Shown here in pieces: positions 55,643 to 64,000 of a stretch of 64,000 nucleotides of DNA (its first letter is position 1; every line of letters begins with the position of its first letter). The DNA comes from Pyricularia pennisetigena (lineage: Eukaryota > Ascomycota > Sordariomycetes > Magnaporthales > Pyriculariaceae), in contig NW_021940923.1 in the NCBI RefSeq assembly GCF_004337985.1, positions 372,001 through 436,000 of the forward strand. Reading direction: 5' to 3'. The notes under the pieces were generated by a model that did no database searches, was not told the origin of the DNA, and saw only the letters and a list, made by a program, of their open reading frames with translations. Position numbers and translations under genes: made by a program.

Positions 55643-56608
55643 ATGTTCGGCCTATCGGGAGTCAAGTTCGACCCCGCCAAGGACATCCCCGACCAGTCCG
55701 GCAGGGTCGCCTTCGTCACGGGCGGCAATGGCGGACTCGGTCTGGAAACCGTCATCCAGCTGGCCAGGGCCGGAATGGAGCGAATCTTTATCGGGGCGCG
55801 CAACGAGGAGAAGGCCCTGAAAGCCATCAAGGACGTAACGAGCCAGCTGAAGAGCAAAACCACGCTGACGTTTGTGAAAATGGACCTGACCTCGTTCGAC
55901 AGCATCAGTCGCGCCGCCGACCAGGTCATGTCGCAGACGGGAAGGCTGCACCTCCTGATCAACAACGCGGGCGTGGTCGGCCCGCCGCCCGGCCTGACGA
56001 GGGATGGCTACGAGACGCAGTGGGCGACCAACCACATGGGCCACGCGCTCTTCACGCGGCTGCTGCTCCCGTTGCTGCTCCAGACGGCCGAGGGCGGCAG
56101 GGTCGACGTGCGCGTCGTCAACGTGTCGTCCATCTCGGAGCACATGTGCTTCTGGCACGGCTGCGGCGACATGGACATGTTCAAGCAGGCCGAGGTGCGC
56201 GCCCCGCTCTGGGGCACCGGCAACTTCTGGGGCTACGGCGCCTCCAAGCTGGCCAACATACTCCACGCCCGCATGGTGGCGCACAAGCACCCGGCCATCA
56301 AGGCCATCGCCGTGCACCCCGGCACCGTCAAGACGCCCATCACCCGCAGCTTCAGCCAGGTGTCGCCCTTCATCGGCGGCTACGTGATGCCCTTCATCAC
56401 CGCCATGTTTTTCGTCGACGTGTCCGAGGGCGCCAAGAACCAGCTTTGGGCGGCCACGAGCGACCAAGCTGCTAGCGGCCAGTATTACTCCCCCGTCGGA
56501 CGACCGAATTGGGGCTCGGGCAAGTCAAAAAACATGAAGGAGGCGGAGAGGGTTTGGGATTGGACCGAGAAAGAGTTGGATGCATACCTAAGCAAGACAG
56601 GTCGTTGA
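55643..56608 (+). CDS. Short-chain dehydrogenase/reductase (SDR)
   Basis: 321 aa in a single exon. It has a Rossmann-fold cofactor motif TGGNGGLG (26-33), acidic Asp81-Leu82 after the third strand, NNAG (107-110), ATNHMGHALFT with the catalytic-type Asn130, the Ser of VSS (161-163) and the catalytic YxxxK as Tyr198/Lys202 (GYGASKLAN). ARNEEK after the second strand, with a basic residue, suggests NADP(H) preference. The layout is that of fungal retinol dehydrogenase/WWOX-like SDRs, which oxidise or reduce alcohol/carbonyl groups; the substrate is unknown. No signal peptide, so probably cytosolic. The start ATG sits just before the usual short N-terminal extension. Long frames on the other strand (for example 55,652-56,467) are GC-driven shadows. 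It lies 1 kb upstream of, and in the same direction as, the intradiol dioxygenase; a link in aromatic metabolism is only a guess. Confidence 0.92.
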   Translation: MFGLSGVKFDPAKDIPDQSGRVAFVTGGNGGLGLETVIQLARAGMERIFIGARNEEKALKAIKDVTSQLKSKTTLTFVKMDLTSFDSISRAADQVMSQTGRLHLLINNAGVVGPPPGLTRDGYETQWATNHMGHALFTRLLLPLLLQTAEGGRVDVRVVNVSSISEHMCFWHGCGDMDMFKQAEVRAPLWGTGNFWGYGASKLANILHARMVAHKHPAIKAIAVHPGTVKTPITRSFSQVSPFIGGYVMPFITAMFFVDVSEGAKNQLWAATSDQAASGQYYSPVGRPNWGSGKSKNMKEAERVWDWTEKELDAYLSKTGR

Positions 56609-57623
56609 TGTATCGAGGAGCTTTTGTTGTGCTTTCCATTCGAGTTTACTATTTTTTTTTTTTTGATTTTTTTTTTTCTTTTTTGGAGATCTTTTTTTTC
56701 TTCGCTAGGATATCACAACAGTTAGATGCACAATTAAAAACAAAGATTTGAACAATGAAAGATTCAAGTTGCAGCTTTCTTTCAAGCAGATGCCCACCTT
56801 CCAAGTATGGTTGACGGTCCAACCTCGGCTGATAAATTGCTTGGCAAACAAATGAAACCCCCTCCTCAAGACGTGTTTTCTGTCGCTCGCTTAATGCTTG
56901 TCGAGTTATTCCTGCGGTCGAAATATCGCACCATTGTCCTGAAAGAACAACAGCGGCTTGATGGTCATAAAATCCACCAACCAGGCGAGACGACGTTTCA
57001 TTCTGGGATAACCAATCTGCAGCATTGCTGATTTGGGAGAGCCCCTACGATTATACGTCACGGGCCATGGATATAGAACCACCATGGCTGTGTGCTCATT
57101 TGCCGATATCCCAAGTGCCTCCTCTCACCACCACGGCTCAATCATGCATGCTACAGTACCATGGTTTCTTGTGCATATGTAGCAGCCATGCTCCCTGAAA
57201 TTACGCTACGGACAATTATCTCCCAGAAGCACCTCGCCGGACCTTCCGGATCCGTCCCGACCCCCGCCTTAGCAGAATGCCGAGCCGGGCTGGACCACCA
57301 GAACAATTTCCCACCCCCTGTCGCACATGCGCAATGTAGATCCTGAACCGGACGCAGACGTTGAAAATGACGAGTTTTGCAACTACCGAGCACTCTACCG
57401 AATACTTGGCGAGAAGAATCAAATCCATCATGTCTTACTGGTTCCTTGGCGCCCACCCCCCCTATTCATTCTCATGCTGCAGAAAAGTACAAAGGAACAT
57501 GAAAAGAAACGCAAATCTCACCATCCACGACAGTACACTGACCATCTCCCGCGATAACTGGCACACCCTCCAACTCAGTATCTATATGCACAAGCCTTAG
57601 ACGACCATAGAAAAAAGAAAACA
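56609..57623. other. Intergenic between SDR and dioxygenase
   Basis: It begins with T-rich tracts (56,650-56,700), probably the SDR 3' region, then about 900 bp of ordinary DNA with overlapping short frames on both strands and no motif. I call no gene. Confidence 0.5.
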
Positions 57624-58444
57624 ATGTTGGACAGACTAGCAACCCACCTCCTCCTACTGGCCGGCTCGGCTGCCGTCCTCGCCCACCCGGGCGCCGACGT
57701 CCGCACCGAGTTCCTCGAGCGACAGGAGCACCTCAACAATCCTGCCCGTCGCACCCTCTCCGAGTGCCACGCCCGCCTCGAGGCCAGGGGCCACTATGCC
57801 GCCGAGCTGGAGCGCCGCATGACAAAGATCGACGGCCTGCGCTCCGAGAGGGGGTTGCAGGCCGCCCCGGGTGCCGTGCAGAAGAGAGCGGGCGGAGCCA
57901 GGGCCGCGTGTGTGCTCGACCCTGAGGTGACAGAGGGGCCGTATTGTAGGTTCCGATACTCGATGACGGTGCGGCACGTGGAATAGGCGACGAGGAATGT
58001 ATCACTTTTGCTGACCAGTTGCCAACGGTGGCGGTAATCAGGGGTCCAGGGCGAGGTCATCCGGCCCGACATTCGCGAGGAAAGCGCCGGCGTGGTGCTG
58101 CACCTCGACATCAACGTCATTGATGTGACGACTTGCGAGCCGATCCCAGACGCATATGTCGAGCTGTGGGGGTGCAACTCTACGGTAAGTTGGACATTGG
58201 CCGGATGTTGACAAATCCAAAGTTTCTGTGGCGCCGCATGCTGATGCAGGTGCTGCCACGAATCATAGGGCGTATACACGGGAGTCGTCGCCGAGGGCAA
58301 CGGTGCCGGGCTGAGCGCCCCCGAGGAGATCAACAACTCGGCTCTCCGCGGCGTGCAGCCCACCGACGCCAACGGGATCGCCAGCTTCGTGACAGTGGTG
58401 CCTGGCCACTACGTAGGACGGACCAACCACCTGCACAGTAAGTT

Positions 58445-58521
<77 letters not shown>

Positions 58522-59026
58522 CTCTCTCAAAGCAATTTTCAAACTCGACCGCAATTATATCCGAGCAAGAAAAAAAAAACAGCACATGATAGGAAACTGA
58601 AAGACAAACAAAAAAGCAATCGTCCACCACGGCGCCAACAAGCTTTCCAACGACACCATCCAGGGCGGCACCATCTCGCACGTGGGCCAGTTCTACTTCG
58701 ACGACGCCAACATCGAGGCCGTCGAGAGCGAGAGCCCCTACAGCACCAACACGCAGCCCTGGACCCGCAACGCCGACGACCTCCTGCTGCGGCAGGGCCA
58801 GGCCGGCGGCGACAACCCCTTCATCGAGCTGACGCTGCTGGGCGGCAGCGTGGCCGATGGCCTGCACGGCGTCATCGATGTCGGCGTCGACCCGAGCGCG
58901 AAGCAGGATCCGAAGCCCGTCAACTTTTGGACCGCGGACGGTGGCAAGCCTGTCGAGGGCTCGCCGTGGCTTGGGTATCCGTGGAGCGCGAGGGTGATGG
59001 CTCTGTTGAGGAGGTGGGTGCTGTGA
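57624..59026 (+). CDS. Secreted intradiol ring-cleavage dioxygenase
   Basis: I infer four exons: 57,624-57,945, 58,042-58,184, 58,269-58,437 and 58,617-59,026 (1,044 nt, 347 aa). The introns are GT-AG (starting GTAGGT, GTAAGT, GTAAGT), with branch-like CTGAC, CTGAT and CTGAA. The phases join perfectly and restore family motifs across each junction (TEGPYW-VQGEVIRPDI, WGCNST-GVYTG, NHLH-TIVHHG). A signal peptide is likely in 1-20 (LLLLAGSAAVLA). The non-heme Fe(III) ligands of the family are Tyr158 (GVYTG), Tyr203 (GHYVGR), His209 and His211 (NHLH). It is of the extracellular fungal type, about 350 aa, which cleaves catechols between the two hydroxyls, as in breakdown of lignin- or plant-derived phenolics. 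The third intron holds a 74-T run. No frame continues through the introns. Confidence 0.88.
58448..58521 (+). repeat. Poly-T tract (74 nt) inside intron 3 of the dioxygenase gene
   Basis: A pure T run directly after the GTAAGTTGAC donor region. It makes the intron 179 nt, about twice the other two. The exact length may be uncertain, as long homopolymers are often misassembled. Confidence 0.85.
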
Positions 59027-59674
59027 AGGGGGTGGGGGGTATATGGTTGGGTAGGGAGGGACGTGGAGGCGGGATGGACTGTGGTTTGTACATATGTGCT
59101 CAAGAGTGCTCAGCAGGCGGGGAATGGGAGATCCTCTTTACTGTAGTCATGTCGGGGCTGGAACGGGATCAAAAAGTTACAGGTGCAAAGTGCTACCAGA
59201 GTCTTGTCACGTTGTGTGTCTCGTAATCAGCCCAGCGCCATACGCTAGCCGAATCCCGCTTTTCTCAGCTGTTGGGGCTTGCCGACGCAGATTAAGGCCT
59301 CTGTTGATACATATACTCAATGCTCCGAAGCCTCGAGCCTCTGGTAGAATCCTGCCATAGAAAGCTGCAAACCTATCCTTTTTGATTTTCTTATCGACAA
59401 GGTGGCTGCGTGATCGACGGCAACGACTGCAGTAATATACAAAGGGATTGGAAGCCGTAGGTACTGCAATTCACAGAAATACTCGAGCATGATTCGCCGA
59501 GAGTTTCGGGAAATTTGGATATCTTATTACGAGTAACAGTCGCAGCAGGTGTCAAGCGGACGGGGTCATTTACGAACGACCTGCAGTGGGGCAAATCAGG
59601 GCTTCCAATACCTCAGAGTCCACCATCGCTAATTCCCAGAGCAAGGTTTTGACAGGCGACAATCCCCGACGAAG

Positions 59675-59705
<31 letters not shown>

Positions 59706-60804
59706 NNNNNNNNNNNNNNNNNCGCTCGCATCGGGGGTCGAGTGCTGCGAACTGCATGATGAAACAGGAGATTCGCTGGGCAAGTGTCGTAGGGAATTGG
59801 GGTTTCATGGGAGTTTATGGTTACAAATAAGATTCTTGGCTGTTCGGTGCGGATGAACCCCACAAGAAAAGCTACAGACTTGGGTACATCGGAACATTTT
59901 TGGTCATGGGCAGGGGGAGACGGGAAACGCCAACATTTGGTTGGGTAGGTAGTTAGTTCTTGTGAGCAAGCTTCCCCTGATGCACACGGCCAACGACCAA
60001 TCCCGCACAGAGGTCTACAAGTTACCCCATAATGTTCGCCGCCTTCGCGTTCGGCATTTCAGGGCTGCGATAGGACATATTCGAGGCCAACTGGCTATAC
60101 ATGCTTTTTTTCCCAGATGGGCACACTACAAAAGCGGCTAAACAAACATGCGCTGGGGGTACATTTTATACACATTATGGACGGGAACTTCGCCCCTTTT
60201 GCATTTAACGCGAACTGCAATATTTTGCAAGAGGTTGTCTGGAAGCCAGACGGGTGCGTTCTCAAAGGATGGCCGACGACTATAGGAAACAGTCGGATCT
60301 TAGAACAGTCACTGTACCTTTTTTCCTTTCCTCAACGCCTGGTATTTCCGCCTTGGGAGGATTTGGAGGCTAGGTTGCTATATAGAATCTTTGGGGCTGT
60401 AATGGTGCCAATATCTTTTCGCGTCCGAAATCATGGTGCCGGCTTCTCCGAATAACATATGTGGGTTTACTAGCTGCAGCAGTTGGGGTGGATTATCGGC
60501 GTATGTTTAACGACAACATATTTAATCAGGTGAGTAATCGTTTGGACTTTATCAACTATGTAACCGTTTTTCCAACAAAAAAGAAAACAAGACCAAGTTC
60601 CTAAGTTTCACATTCAAACAGTCGGTGGGAAGACAAGGGTCCCTATAAAGGCTGTTTTTTTTAGCGTGCAGGAACCCTTTCTTTTTTGTCTCTTTTTTTT
60701 CTACACCGTGTTCAACTTGGCAGAAATGCCTGAGGGTTGCATAATTGGCCCTCTGGCTCCAAATTACCAGCCAAAGAAAACATAGGTTGATACAAGGACC
60801 CCAT
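59027..60804. other. Intergenic, with assembly gap
   Basis: 1.8 kb between the dioxygenase and the secreted-protein gene. It holds a 30-nt poly-A (59,675-59,704) followed by 17 N (59,706-59,722). A 112-codon frame at 60,117-60,455 has no recognised motif and ordinary codon choice at best. I call no gene. Confidence 0.5.
59675..59722. other. Poly-A run and 17-N assembly gap
   Basis: A30, then C, then N at 59,706-59,722. The true sequence and length here are unknown. Confidence 0.95.
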
Positions 60805-61287
60805 TCAGGGCTCGTGGCCTGCAGGTTGAGCCGGGCTATGAACAAACTCGGGCTTCGACAGGTCTTCGATCTTGACACCCAATGCCTCGAGTGTTAACTT
60901 TGGAAAGTGGTGCATATTAACACTGTCGCACGTCCAGCCACTAGGCAGGTTTTCACATGTCGCCTTTTCACAAGTTGCGTCGACTTCGCATTGATATGTC
61001 GCTGTCGCACCATTCGATTCAACCGTGACCGTGACCTGGCTACTAGGTTCAGCGTCTGCCCGGCCCAAGTCTGTGCGAATCTTTTTCCCTTTTGGTACGG
61101 GACCGTGAATCATCACCCGGCAGGGTGGCTTTGCGAGGGCTTGTTTGGCCCTTTCTATCTGCAGGATTCGATCTTGGTCGCTAACCCTTAGATAGTCGCT
61201 TCGGCCTCGTCCCGGCTTGGCCGCTAATACACCAGATGGGACTAGAGACACAGTCACAGCGATTGCAAGGAGGTTTCCAAGCTGCAT
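60805..61287 (-). CDS. Small secreted protein, effector candidate
   Basis: 160 aa from ATG 61,287. I chose this start because it opens a typical signal peptide (MQLGNLLAIAVTVSLVPSGV-LA, cleavage likely after residue 22 or 23). The frame itself is open further upstream, but that part is a low-complexity extension with a phenylalanine run. The mature protein has five cysteines (56, 100, 106, 111, 120), four of them in the C-terminal half (YQCEVDATCEKATCENLPSG, then WTC), a basic and Gly-rich start (AKPGRGRS) and a Pro-rich tail. No domain is recognised. Size, secretion and cysteines fit a candidate effector or apoplastic protein. It lies 7.5 kb from the RIPed block. No intron is needed. Confidence 0.65.
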   Translation of the reverse strand: MQLGNLLAIAVTVSLVPSGVLAAKPGRGRSDYLRVSDQDRILQIERAKQALAKPPCRVMIHGPVPKGKKIRTDLGRADAEPSSQVTVTVESNGATATYQCEVDATCEKATCENLPSGWTCDSVNMHHFPKLTLEALGVKIEDLSKPEFVHSPAQPAGHEP

Positions 61288-63330
61288 GATTTCGAGCTGC
61301 AAAGGTTTAAGCTGATGAACTGAACGAATGTGCTGACACCGAAGCAGGATTCGGTATTTTTTGTTGGCTAACGTAAGTCTGACAAAGGAAATGAAAAAAC
61401 GCTGGGACCAAGAGAGTGACAGGATGGGGGCAGAGACAGTAAGAGAAAAAAAAAAGAAAAAAAAGAAAAATACTAAAAAACAGACAAAAATGGGAAAATT
61501 GGATGGGCATCTAAGAATAGGGACGCAATTCGGGACCAATAAATAATTACAAATTTATAGTCGATGCTTTTGGAACCAGGAAACTTGGCAGCAGATAAGA
61601 TTAGAAACCTTTCCAGGATCAGGTAAAGATTTGATACCCGGCAAGACCGACGTTGCCTGTTATCAATCTCTTGTGCTGCTTGACCACAAAACGACTGGAT
61701 CCTGAGTCGGTCCACGCTTGGATGCGTTGAGCTTAAGATTTCCGTGTCAACATGGATCGGATGAATGAAACACCAGGAAGCCTTTAATCTGTTCCTCTCT
61801 TCAGAAATTCGAGGTTATCGGACGAACTATAGAGATGCATTTATGTGACCACCCAAAATCTACACCACACTCTAGCGATATTATCATTATTGAAGGACTG
61901 TGCATGGTAGTCTCGCACAAGAACGACGGGCAGCTCACGCTTCTCACGCCCATATTCGTCAGCATGTCGCCCATTTCAGCCTTCGGCCGGATTACAAGAT
62001 TCTACAGCCGGCTAGTCCGTGCCGCCTACCGATCGGCGGCGCATCGGGCTTGGCCGGTGCAGATCGTTGCCAGCTCCAGTCCGAGTCAAGACGTGCTATT
62101 TTCGGCGCATAAAGGATCTAATGAATCTTGAGCGCCCCCCATGCCGGTGTCGCCTAAGCTCATTTCCGTGGCTTTACTCGCCACATTCGATTGAGCCTGA
62201 TCACAGGGATCTAACTGACCCAACAGGGCGGCACCGTCTCCATCCCTGAGCGACATGGAATCCAAATCCGGGCTGAGCGATGACAGATAATTCCTAACGT
62301 TTTTTTTTTTCTTGAAATTCTAAAGTAGCGGCTATTTGCATGAAATGTCTTTGTGATATGGTGTTGCGTGTTGGTCCGCATTCATCCCAACTGCAAATTT
62401 GTGCATGCCAAACCAAACCGACCAACAGCGTTACTCAACTGGCTTCTAGTGTCTCTATTGCTCCATTACGAAAAGTACCGGAAACTGTTTGTCTAGTTCA
62501 AAAGGCAAGGCATAATGGAGCTACGGTAACTATCAGCTATGAGCAACTCGCTAGTTGCATTGTTTTTACTCGCAATCAAATATCGCAAGCGTGACTTCTC
62601 GGACTAGGTGATTGGACCCAAATATGCGACTTGCTAGTGACGGGTTTGTTTTTTGGCAGGAACTTTGAAAATGCGGGGATTTTCGTGGATAATGATTTAC
62701 CTGCACCGCGACCGAAGTATTCTGACATGACATGTGTATGTGCTAAGCCACCGATGGATCCCATGCAGTCCAGGCAGGCTGCATTGCCCTAAAAAGGATC
62801 TGCCCTGGGAACAAAACTTTCCGCTATATCTTGGCGAAAATCTTTTGCAGGTTTCCTGGAGAGTCATGCTTTCATGCAGCTAAACAATCTAGCTTCTCTC
62901 TGGTGATTATTTTAGTACTATGCATCAAGATTTCAAACTCAATATGGGAGAAGATTTTACTGGGTAATGGCAGGTCAACAATCCTTTTTATAATTCCTTT
63001 TGTTGACGATGTGAGCGTATGCTCGCTATTTTTAAGTTTCTCAATATCATATGTAAAGCGATGCATCTGCACTTTTTCGTTGGGAGTTCTGGTTTGTAAA
63101 CCATCGGGTAATGTCTAATGTGTAATATATATTTCCCAAGCATATAACCCTTTTATTTTCACTATTTACATTAATTGATACCTCAAACTGAGTCCAACAC
63201 AACTTATTTACATCTCGAGCGCGTTTGAAAGAAACAAACACAGCATAAAAAAAAATAAAAAAATAAAAGACAAGAACAATACAACTCGCAGCTATTGTCA
63301 CAGCCGCCCTCCTGACCCTAGCTCATCTAC
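61288..63330. other. Intergenic
   Basis: The first about 250 bp on the left are the probable promoter and leader of the minus-strand secreted-protein gene, with A/T-rich homopolymers at 61,445-61,490. The rest has short overlapping frames (for example 61,835-62,131, 98 codons) without motif. 62,800-63,300 is AT-richer. No gene called. Confidence 0.5.
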
Positions 63331-63436
63331 CTAGCGGCGCGGCCACTAAGCAAACCAAAGAGCGCGGCAATCATCTCGAGCCACGCAGGAATGGCCTCGC
63401 GGACGGCATCAAAGACAACGGCCGACCAACAGGTGC
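63331..63436 (-). CDS. Possible terminal exon of an unknown gene
   Basis: On the minus strand, after a potential acceptor (TTAACCAG), a short frame reads CWSAVVFDAVREAIPAWLEM then IAALFGLLSGRAAR and stops. It is amphipathic-hydrophobic and GC-rich, unlike its surroundings. The upstream exon was not found. It may be a chance frame. Confidence 0.18.
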
Positions 63437-64000
63437 CTGGTTAACCCGGACCAATCAGGCCAGGCACCATAAGCTACACCCATGAAGGCCATCACATCTT
63501 CGGCTGGGTTGTGAATCGCTGCGTTTGATATTTTCCTGGGCCCGGGATCACAGTACCGGGTATAAGGCTGTTTTGAGGCAGAGGGCGTATTGGTCTACAC
63601 CTGGATTTGCTTTACGTATGGGGAGCGGAATATGAGCTTAATGAACAAACAGGTCGCCTCATAGCCCAAGATACGACATTCCACCGCTCCATTGACATTT
63701 ATAATTAGATTAGAGCTTTAGTTAAGAATTAAATTTAATAAACACTTTACAGTCCTTTGATGTTGTGCAAGTCGTTTATCTAAACAAGGGTTCACTCTGA
63801 CAGTTTTAACTGAGGATACATCTCAGAGCTTGTCATGACTGCTTGTTATCTAGACACTTGACCTCTGGCGCATGCTGCCTGTGTGCGACCGGTCACAGGA
63901 TTTCAAAACGCCATTTTGGGAACTCTCAGGTGGTCAAACCTAACCAAGACACTTCACCTTCTGAACCTTTGCGGAACCGCGGCGCTCACCTTCCTCCCAG
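63437..64000. other. Intergenic to the window end
   Basis: Ordinary sequence without a convincing frame. A gene starting outside the window cannot be excluded. Confidence 0.4.

Noticed and set aside
55652..56467. 271-codon frame opposite the SDR gene, and 55,576-56,475 in another frame
   Set aside because: Shadows caused by high GC at third positions; the SDR frame has all family motifs.
58330..58867. Frames with long lysine or phenylalanine runs across the poly-T tract
   Set aside because: They read through intron 3 of the dioxygenase gene and are artefacts of the homopolymer.
60805..61539. 244-aa version of the secreted protein
   Set aside because: The extra 84 residues contain a phenylalanine run from a poly-A tract and no conserved feature; the internal ATG at 61,287 opens a proper signal peptide.

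Overview
The window is from a filamentous ascomycete (Pezizomycotina, probably a Sordariomycete). The evidence is a split base composition, chromodomain Ty3/gypsy and Ty1/copia retrotransposons, a Fot1/Pot2-type DNA transposon with about 43-bp inverted repeats, short GT-AG introns with CTGAC-like branch points, and C:G to T:A decay of repeats that looks like repeat-induced point mutation (RIP). I do not name a species.

Positions 1 to about 53,280 are an AT-rich, gene-poor block of nested, mostly RIP-degraded elements. From left to right: the 3' end of a Pot2/Fot1-like transposon (1-523); dispersed short repeats, a solo copia LTR and a decayed gene that looks like an M35-type secreted metalloprotease (about 880-5,460); copia element A on the minus strand (6,166-20,645), split by chromovirus G1 (8,131-15,332, 5-bp duplication TTTAG); copia element B on the plus strand (20,646-35,090), split by chromovirus G2 (24,788-32,032, duplication TTTAT); the 3' remnant of chromovirus G3 (35,091-37,084); and a short repeat split by an about 1.85-kb Pot2/Fot1-like transposon (37,298-52,783). 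That transposon is itself split by chromovirus G4 (44,123-51,304, duplication AAAAT) and by one intact, apparently un-RIPed chromovirus (37,361-43,802, duplication CAAAA). The copia A/G1 and copia B/G2 nests sit head to head and form a mirror-image arrangement of about 29 kb.

The intact chromovirus is the youngest and best preserved component. It has an open 515-aa Gag and an open 1,305-aa Pol (protease, RT, RNase H, integrase, chromodomain). An 11-nt self-complementarity between its LTR and the sequence just after the 5' LTR points to Tf1-type self-priming. Its two LTRs differ in the number of a 114-bp U3 unit: four in the 3' LTR and one in the 5' LTR. The unit ends exactly at the LTR terminus.

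From about 53,280 to 64,000 the composition becomes ordinary and single-copy genes appear: a short-chain dehydrogenase/reductase (55,643-56,608), a four-exon secreted intradiol ring-cleavage dioxygenase (57,624-59,026), and a small cysteine-containing secreted protein on the minus strand (60,805-61,287) that is a reasonable effector candidate. The remaining sequence is intergenic or only weakly coding, with a poly-A tract and a 17-N assembly gap at 59,675-59,722. I see no CRISPR array, rRNA gene or convincing tRNA gene.
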